Shown here in pieces: positions 7,490 to 11,396 of a stretch of DNA of 11,396 nucleotides. Source of the DNA: JBDTGE01 sp050742975. Its GTDB lineage: Bacteria; Actinomycetota; Actinomycetes; Mycobacteriales; Jatrophihabitantaceae. Position numbers and translations under genes: made by a program. The notes below the pieces were generated by a model, which had not been told where the DNA came from, ran no database searches, and saw nothing but the letters and a program-made list of their open reading frames with translations. The stretch covers positions 1 to 11,396 of the forward strand of contig JBOGDQ010000284.1 in assembly GCA_050742975.1 (NCBI GenBank), written 5' to 3'. Position 1 is the first letter of the stretch, and every line of letters starts with the position of its first letter.

Positions 7490-8335
7490 TCACAGCCGGC
7501 ACGCGTGGATGTCGGTGACGAAGATGGCGCGAGCGCCGATGTCCCACAGCTCGTCCATGACCCGGTTCGTCTGCTTGCGCTCGACCATCGACCGGACCGC
7601 CGACCAGCCGCGCTCGTGCAGCGGGGACACCGTCGGCGACTCGATGCCGGGAGTGATCGCAGCCGCCTTCTCGACCAGTTCGTCCGGGATGTCGTAGTCC
7701 ATCAGCACGTACTGCCGCGCGATGATCACGCCCTGCAGCCGGCGCACGAGTTGATCCACCTTCGGTGCCGAGTCGCTGCCGCTGCGCCGGACGAGGACGG
7801 CCTGGCTGGTCAGCAACGGATCACCGAACGTCTCCAGCCCGGCGTTGCGCAGCGTGGTGCCGGTGGAGACGACGTCGGCGATCGCGTCGGCCACGTCGAG
7901 GCGCACGGCCGTCTCGACCGCCCCGTCCAGCCTGATCACGTCGGCGCTCAGCCCACGCTCGGCAAGGTAGGACTCGAGCACGCCGGGGTATGCGGTCGCG
8001 ATGCGCTTGCCGGCCAGGTCGTGCACCGACGTCGCGGTACCGGGTCGCGCGGCGAAGCGGAGGGTCGAGCCGGCGAAGCCGAGCGGCAGGATCGTCTCGG
8101 CCTGCGCGCCGGAGTCGAGCAGCAGGTCCTCGCCGGTGATGCCCACGTCGAGCCGGCCGGATCCGACGTACAGGGCGATGTCGCGCGGGCGGAGGAAGAA
8201 GAACTCGGTGTCGTTGTCGGTGTCGAGCAGCACCAGCTCGCGGTGGTCGCTGCGCTGGCGGTAACCGGCCTCGATGAGCATCTGGCTGGCGGGCTCGGAC
8301 AGCGAGCCCTTGTTCGGAACGGCGATGCGAAGCAT
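7490..8335 (-). CDS. hisG: ATP phosphoribosyltransferase, long form
   Basis: First and committed step of histidine synthesis: joins ATP and PRPP to phosphoribosyl-ATP in the cytoplasm. The 281-residue length marks the long, hexameric form, which does not need HisZ. It starts MLRIAVPNKGSL, as in other actinobacteria. The PRPP-binding signature is at about 137-162: DGAVETAVRL, then ADAIADVVSTGTTLRNAG. A C-terminal regulatory domain (about 205-281) contains YVLMDYDIP, TPGIESPTVSPL and a final DIHACRL; in this family it binds histidine and gives feedback inhibition. The ATG is supported by AGGT six bases upstream. The open frame runs back into hisE but is not HisG-like there. hisE lies 44 bases upstream and the PH-domain gene follows after two bases, so all three are probably cotranscribed. 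Confidence 0.97.
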   Translation of the reverse strand: MLRIAVPNKGSLSEPASQMLIEAGYRQRSDHRELVLLDTDNDTEFFFLRPRDIALYVGSGRLDVGITGEDLLLDSGAQAETILPLGFAGSTLRFAARPGTATSVHDLAGKRIATAYPGVLESYLAERGLSADVIRLDGAVETAVRLDVADAIADVVSTGTTLRNAGLETFGDPLLTSQAVLVRRSGSDSAPKVDQLVRRLQGVIIARQYVLMDYDIPDELVEKAAAITPGIESPTVSPLHERGWSAVRSMVERKQTNRVMDELWDIGARAIFVTDIHACRL

Positions 8336-8379
8336 GGAACTACCTATCTCTGACAAATGCGATGGGAGTCGGGAGCGGC

Positions 8380-8643
8380 TTACAGATGTCGGTAGACGTC
8401 CTCGAGCCCGATGCCCTTTCCCAGCATGATCACCTGCACCCGGTACAGCAGCTGGCTGATCTCCTCGGCGGTGCGCTCGCCCGACTCGTGCTCGGCGGCC
8501 ATCCACACTTCGGCGGCCTCCTCGACCACCTTTTTTCCCTGGGCGTGGACGCCGGCGTCGAGCGCGGCGACCGTGCCGGAGCCGTCCGGTCGATCGTGCT
8601 TGCGCTCGGTGAGCTCGGCGAACAGCTGGTCGAAGGTCTTCAT
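8380..8643 (-). CDS. hisE: Phosphoribosyl-ATP pyrophosphatase
   Basis: Second step of histidine synthesis: cleaves phosphoribosyl-ATP to phosphoribosyl-AMP and pyrophosphate. It is the stand-alone 87-residue form common in actinobacteria, where HisI is separate. It starts MKTFDQLFAEL. The MazG-like metal-binding helices show KKVVEEAAEVWMAAEHES (37-54) with E41, E42 and E45, then EEISQLLYRVQV (60-71). The second helix has Gln where many HisE proteins have Asp; the mycobacterial enzyme has the same SQLLY, so this is a lineage feature and not a defect. The C-terminus LEDVYRHL is typical. Its ATG overlaps the adenylate cyclase stop as ATGA, so hisE is probably translated by coupling to the cyclase. 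AGGA eleven bases upstream may help. Confidence 0.96.
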   Translation of the reverse strand: MKTFDQLFAELTERKHDRPDGSGTVAALDAGVHAQGKKVVEEAAEVWMAAEHESGERTAEEISQLLYRVQVIMLGKGIGLEDVYRHL

Positions 8644-9716
8644 CGCGATCGAATCCTACCGGCGCGCGACGAGCGCCCCGTCACGTCGTCGGCCCTGCGC
8701 AACCGCCACTGCCGCAGGTGATGAAAGCCGCGGACCGACTCGGGGCGGCGCGACTTCAAGGCGTAACTGCGGTCCGGGCCGAGCGAGTCGGCCATCCCCC
8801 GGTCGACGAGCACCCACCCGGGCCGGGCCAGGGACGTCAGCCGGCTCGCGATGTTCACCGTGGATCCATAGACATCACCGAGCCGGACGACGACCGGGCC
8901 GGCGGCGAGGCCGATCCGCAGGGGCGGCAACGCGGCATGATCGCGAACCCGCTCGAACAGCTCCAGTGCGATCTCGGCGCCGTGGGCCGGGGCGTCGGCG
9001 ACGAACAGCACCTCGTCACCGATCGTCTTGACGATCCGGCCGCCGTGGGCGCCGACGACCTCGGTGCTGAGCGCCTCGAACGTCTCGAGCAGCTCGCCCA
9101 GTTCGGCCTCGGTGGAGCGGCGGGTCAGCGAGGTGAAGCCGGAGATGTCCGCGAAGCCCACGCACATCGGCACCAGCGTCGGCGTCGCGAGCTCAGCCGA
9201 GGCGTACGACGCGACGCGCGAGAAGTACGCGACGAGCTGTCGCCGCCACACATGATTCTGGATCTGCTCCATCAGCGGCGTCAGCTGAGCGAGCACCGCC
9301 ACCATCGCGTCCTCGGACTCGAGCAGCTCCGGCCTCTGCGCGAGCAGGTTGACGATCAGCTGGCCCTGGCTCGACGCCAGCCGGGCGAACGTCTGGCCGA
9401 GCAGCCGGGTCATCGAGTTGCGCATCGCGTCGCCCGCGATGCCCGCATCGCTCAGGCGGGAGACGAGCTGCAGGGCCGAGACGTCCCCGTCGGTGAACAT
9501 CACGTCGTCGTCACCAGCATCGGCGAATCCGAGCGAGCGCCACAGCCGGCGCGTCTGGTCCGGGTCGGCGCCGACCAGGTCGGCCACCTGGATTCGCGTG
9601 TAGCGACGCGGCCCGTCGAGCAGCATTGCCTCGGCCCGCTCGAGCAGCGAGGCGACGTCGAGGCCGGCGACGGCGTCCGGCGCCGGCCGTCGCGACTCGC
9701 CGTCGTCGGTTCTCAC
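8640..9716 (-). CDS. Class III adenylate cyclase with N-terminal regulatory domain (Rv1264/Rv2212 type)
   Basis: Predicted soluble enzyme making cAMP from ATP. The protein has 358 residues. The N-terminal part (about 24-165) resembles the regulatory domain of mycobacterial Rv1264/Rv2212, which inhibits or tunes the catalytic part and in Rv1264 gives pH sensing. The catalytic domain (about 183-340) has every canonical residue: metal ligands D190 (FADISGFT) and D234 (KTIGDE), substrate-selecting K230 and D281, which indicate ATP rather than GTP, and transition-state N288 and R292 (GSTVNIASRL). No membrane helix is visible. The GTG start is uncertain: GGAG lies only three bases upstream, within a 17-bp tandem repeat. 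The frame stays open without another common start back to the stop of the stress-protein remnant. An ATG at residue 31 would shorten the regulatory region. The stop overlaps hisE as ATGA. Confidence 0.93.
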   Translation of the reverse strand: MRTDDGESRRPAPDAVAGLDVASLLERAEAMLLDGPRRYTRIQVADLVGADPDQTRRLWRSLGFADAGDDDVMFTDGDVSALQLVSRLSDAGIAGDAMRNSMTRLLGQTFARLASSQGQLIVNLLAQRPELLESEDAMVAVLAQLTPLMEQIQNHVWRRQLVAYFSRVASYASAELATPTLVPMCVGFADISGFTSLTRRSTEAELGELLETFEALSTEVVGAHGGRIVKTIGDEVLFVADAPAHGAEIALELFERVRDHAALPPLRIGLAAGPVVVRLGDVYGSTVNIASRLTSLARPGWVLVDRGMADSLGPDRSYALKSRRPESVRGFHHLRQWRLRRADDVTGRSSRAGRIRSR

Positions 9717-9814
9717 GTGCTCCGGGCTTTCACGTGGTGCGCGCTCTCGCGTCGTGTTGGCTCTCGCGTGGCGCAGGCTTTCGCGTCGTGTTGGCTCTCA
9801 CGTCGTGTGGACGG
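9713..9814. repeat. Tandem repeat, six 17-bp units
   Basis: Six head-to-tail 17-bp units at 9713, 9730, 9747, 9764, 9781 and 9798. Plus-strand consensus is TCRCGTSGTGYNGGCTY. Units 3 and 5 are identical (TCGCGTCGTGTTGGCTC). Units 2 and 4 differ from the consensus at one base, unit 1 at two, and unit 6 at three, all in its last four bases. Units 1 and 2 contain the palindrome CACGTG, and unit 6 the odd palindrome CACGTCGTG. The array spans the stop of the stress-protein remnant (in unit 6) and the GTG of the cyclase (in unit 1), so it sits exactly where the cyclase leader would be. The period is not a multiple of three, so the array is not a repeated peptide. It could be an iterated operator or a slippage-prone spacer. 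Confidence 0.9.
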
Positions 9815-9929
9815 TGACGACGTCGATCGGCGTGTGCCGCGCGACGTCCAGCGGGACCGAGCCGCGGATTCGCCCGGCCAGGGTGTTCAGCCCGCGGTTG
9901 CCGACGACCACGGTGGAGTAGGCGGACAT
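9798..9929 (-). pseudogene. Universal stress protein remnant (C-terminal fragment)
   Basis: An open frame of 43 codons, ATG to TGA. Its product contains VVVGNRGLNTLAGRI, GSVPLDVARH and IDVVTVHTT, the C-terminal quarter of a UspA-family protein. The ATP-phosphate motif G-x2-G-x9-G-S is intact (G10, G13, G23, S24). A full UspA domain has about 140-150 residues; here the N-terminal three quarters are missing. The frame stays open upstream to about 10010, but the extra codons show no Usp similarity. No good ribosome binding site is seen. The most likely reading is a deletion remnant of a usp gene that once preceded the cyclase. A small expressed peptide is possible but unsupported. The fragment is in the same frame as the cyclase, with one TGA and 27 codons between them. 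Confidence 0.75.
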
Positions 9930-9977
9930 AGCTCGGACCCTAGTGGGAGCGGAGGGCGGTTGCTGGGCGGACGAGGG
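9930..9977. other. Short intergenic spacer with no recognised feature
   Basis: Forty-eight bases between the stress-protein remnant and the palindromic element. I see no promoter, ribosome binding site or gene here. Together with the remnant and the two repeats it makes up the 330-base gap between the cyclase and ribH. Confidence 0.5.
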
Positions 9978-10043
9978 CGAGTGGTCACTTATCGCGGCAA
10001 TGGCCAGCTATAGGTGGCCACTCGAACCACAAGTGACCACTCG
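9978..10043. repeat. Palindromic element with 13-bp inverted repeats downstream of ribH
   Basis: CGAGTGGTCACTT at 9978-9990 and its exact reverse complement at 10031-10043 flank a 40-base centre. A third related motif, GTGGCCACTCG (10014-10024), lies inside, and ATAGGTGGCCAC (10010-10021) can pair with 9981-9992 except at two positions. Those two positions become G-U pairs if the plus strand is the RNA. The left arm therefore has two possible partners. The element starts three bases after the ribH stop. It may fold at the 3' end of the rib transcript as a terminator or stabiliser, although no U-tract follows it. It may instead be a copy of a dispersed intergenic palindrome or a miniature mobile element. 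No flanking target duplication was recognised. Confidence 0.8.
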
Positions 10044-10046
10044 CGG

Positions 10047-10517
10047 TCAGTAGGGACGGAGCGTGACCGCGGTCGCAAGGGCGGCGGCTGTCGCCTCGTA
10101 GCCCTTGTCCTCCTTCGAGCCGGTCAGCCCGGCACGGTCGAGTGCCTGCGCGTCGTCGTCGCAGGTGAGGACACCGAAACCGATCGGGACGCCGGTGCGC
10201 TGCGCGACGAGCGTGAGCCCGGTCGTCGCAGCCGAACAGACGTACTCGAAGTGCGGCGTCCCGCCCCGGATGACGACGCCGAGGGCGACGATCGCGTCGA
10301 ACCCGGCCGCGGCAAGGCGCGAGGCGGCGACCGGCAGCTCGAACGCCCCGGGCACCCGCAGCACGGTGACGTCCTCGACCTCCGCGTCCGACAGTGCCCG
10401 CCGCGCGCCGGCGAGCAGCCCGTCCATCACCTGGGTGTGCCACCGGCTCGCGACGACCGCGACACGCAGGCTCTCGGCTCCGGCCACCGGCGCCGGGTCG
10501 GGCGCGCCGGTTCTCAC
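10047..10517 (-). CDS. ribH: 6,7-dimethyl-8-ribityllumazine synthase
   Basis: Penultimate step of riboflavin synthesis: condenses 3,4-dihydroxy-2-butanone 4-phosphate with the ribitylamino-uracil to lumazine. The 156-residue length is normal for the family, which forms pentamers or 60-subunit shells. Motifs are SRWHTQVMDGL at 24-34 (substrate-stacking Trp), VPGAFELP at 56-63, ALGVVIRGGTPHFEYV at 78-93 with the catalytic His at 89, PIGFGVLT at 111-118, and R128 with K138-G139 (SKEDKGYEA), which bind phosphate. The GTG start is chosen for its strong ribosome binding site and because it overlaps the ribBA stop as GTGA; the frame is open much further upstream but is antiparallel noise inside ribBA. 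ribBA supplies one of its two substrates. Confidence 0.97.
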   Translation of the reverse strand: MRTGAPDPAPVAGAESLRVAVVASRWHTQVMDGLLAGARRALSDAEVEDVTVLRVPGAFELPVAASRLAAAGFDAIVALGVVIRGGTPHFEYVCSAATTGLTLVAQRTGVPIGFGVLTCDDDAQALDRAGLTGSKEDKGYEATAAALATAVTLRPY

Positions 10518-11396
10518 GAACTCTCCTCGATCTCCAGGTCGAGGTCGTGGCCCATCCGGTCGCGCTTGGTCTCGAGGTAGCGGATGTTCTCCGGGTTGGC
10601 ATGGACGGGCAGTGGCTCGCGACCGGTGACGCGCAGGCCGTAGCCCTCCAGGCCGGCACGCTTTGCCGGGTTGTTCGTCAGCAGCCGCATCGAGTGGACG
10701 CCGAGGTCGACGAGGATCTGCGCGCCGGTGCCGTAATCGCGTGCGTCGGCGGGCAGGCCGAGGGCCAGGTTGGCCTCGTAGGTGTCCAGGCCCGCCTCCT
10801 GCAGCTGGTAGGCCTGCAGCTTGTGGAACAGCCCGATCCCGCGGCCCTCGTGGCCGCGCATGTAGACCACCACGCCGCGGCCCTCGCGGGCGATCGTGGC
10901 CAGCGCGGCGTCCAGTTGTGGCCCGCAGTCGCAGCGCAGCGAGCCGAACACGTCCCCGGTGAGGCACTCGGAGTGCGCCCGGACCAGCACGTCCTCGCCG
11001 TCGCCGACGTCGCCGAAGACGAACGCGATGTGTTCGCGCTGGTCGTAGCTGGAGGCGTAGCCGATGGCGGTGAACTCGCCGTAGCGCAACGGCACGCGCG
11101 CCTCGGCCACCCGCTCGACCAGCTTCTCGGAGCGGCGCCGGTACGCGATCAGGTCGGCGATCGAGATCAGCGCCAGGTCGTGCTCGTCGGCGAACACGCG
11201 CAGCTCGTCGCCGCGTGCCATCCCGGCGGGATCCTTCTCGCTGACGACCTCGCACAGCACCCCGGCCGGATGCAGCCCGGCGAGCACGGCCAGATCGACC
11301 GCCGCCTCGGTGTGCCCCGGACGTCGCAGCACGCCGCCGTCCTTGGCCCGGAGCGGGACGACGTGGCCGGGGCGGGAGAAGTCGGCGGCCTTGGAT
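10514..11396 (-). CDS. ribBA: Bifunctional DHBP synthase / GTP cyclohydrolase II (5' end outside the window)
   Basis: Makes both starting compounds of riboflavin: 3,4-dihydroxy-2-butanone 4-phosphate from ribulose 5-phosphate (RibB) and the diaminopyrimidine from GTP (RibA). The 293 C-terminal residues are present; the gene runs off the right edge, and the frame is open to the last base. Numbering from the first complete codon, the end of RibB covers about 1-92 with RPGHVVPLRA (8-17), GGVLRRPGHTEAAVDLA (20-36) and CEVVSEKD (48-55), the mycobacterial-type version of this segment. RibA covers about 97-285 with zinc cysteines C144, C155 and C157 (SECLTGDVFGSLRCDCGPQL), the GTP-binding RGHEGRGIGL (180-189), DYGTGAQIL (220-228) and LLTNNPAKR (238-246). 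It overlaps ribH by four bases. No premature stop or frameshift is seen. Confidence 0.97.
   Translation of the reverse strand, partial: SKAADFSRPGHVVPLRAKDGGVLRRPGHTEAAVDLAVLAGLHPAGVLCEVVSEKDPAGMARGDELRVFADEHDLALISIADLIAYRRRSEKLVERVAEARVPLRYGEFTAIGYASSYDQREHIAFVFGDVGDGEDVLVRAHSECLTGDVFGSLRCDCGPQLDAALATIAREGRGVVVYMRGHEGRGIGLFHKLQAYQLQEAGLDTYEANLALGLPADARDYGTGAQILVDLGVHSMRLLTNNPAKRAGLEGYGLRVTGREPLPVHANPENIRYLETKRDRMGHDLDLEIEESS
10521..10528 (-). promoter_or_regulatory. Ribosome binding site of ribH
   Basis: GAGGAGAG on the minus strand, inside the last codons of ribBA, just before the GTG at 10517. It fixes the ribH start within a long open frame. Confidence 0.7.

Noticed and set aside
8380..8643. 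HisE with a lost metal ligand (Gln for Asp in EEISQLLY)
   Set aside because: The mycobacterial HisE has the same residue, so it is a lineage variant and not a sign of inactivation.
9713..9814. CRISPR array
   Set aside because: Units of 17 bp are contiguous with no spacers and no cas genes nearby; it is a plain tandem repeat.
8718..10013. Plus-strand open frame of 431 codons opposite the cyclase
   Set aside because: Low-complexity Arg/Gly/Val-rich product with no family features; the opposite strand encodes a complete class III cyclase.
9991..10030. Minus-strand promoter (TATAGC with TTGTGG upstream) for the cyclase inside the palindrome
   Set aside because: Spacing between the candidate hexamers is 14 bases and neither matches well; too weak to call.
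10518..11255. Extension of ribH upstream, giving a protein of about 400 residues
   Set aside because: The extension reads ribBA out of frame as Arg-rich sequence; the GTG at 10517 has a strong ribosome binding site and gives the normal 156-residue enzyme.

Overview
The window comes from a very GC-rich actinobacterium. The evidence is strong third-position GC bias, frequent GTG starts, mycobacterial-style RibBA and HisE sequences, and the ribBA-ribH-hisE-hisG-PH-domain order seen in other actinobacteria such as Streptomyces. The genus cannot be named from this sequence. All thirteen genes or gene remnants lie on the minus strand, so transcription runs from the right end (base 11396) to the left end (base 1). 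The description below follows that direction.

Riboflavin block (11396-10047): the 3' part of ribBA (5' end outside the window) overlaps ribH by a GTGA junction. It supplies the two precursors of 6,7-dimethyl-8-ribityllumazine and the enzyme that joins them.

Intergenic block (10046-9717): this is the only stretch over 300 bases without a normal gene. It begins, 3 bases after the ribH stop, with a 66-base palindromic element with perfect 13-bp arms. Next comes a 43-codon remnant of a universal stress protein that keeps only the C-terminal ATP-binding motif. It ends with six tandem copies of a 17-bp unit that run into the start of the next gene. This is the least ordinary part of the window.

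Cyclase and histidine block (9716-7490): a class III adenylate cyclase of the Rv1264/Rv2212 type, with all six canonical catalytic residues, overlaps hisE by ATGA. hisG follows. HisG and HisE catalyse the first two steps of histidine synthesis.

PH-domain protein and acetate block (7487-41): a small membrane PH-like protein lies 2 bases after hisG. A LytS-type histidine kinase starts 3 bases after that, followed by a LytTR response regulator, a DUF485-type small membrane protein, a sodium:solute symporter of the ActP/MctC type, a SatP/YaaH acetate channel and acetyl-CoA synthetase. Together these form a complete sense, import and activate module for acetate or a similar short carboxylate.

Most junctions are short or overlapping, so read-through along much of the window is plausible. 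The ribH-cyclase gap is the obvious place for a transcriptional break. No confident promoter or U-tract terminator was seen. Most genes are standard families. The novelty, if any, lies in the intergenic block and in the placing of a cAMP-producing enzyme between riboflavin and histidine genes, upstream of acetate genes.
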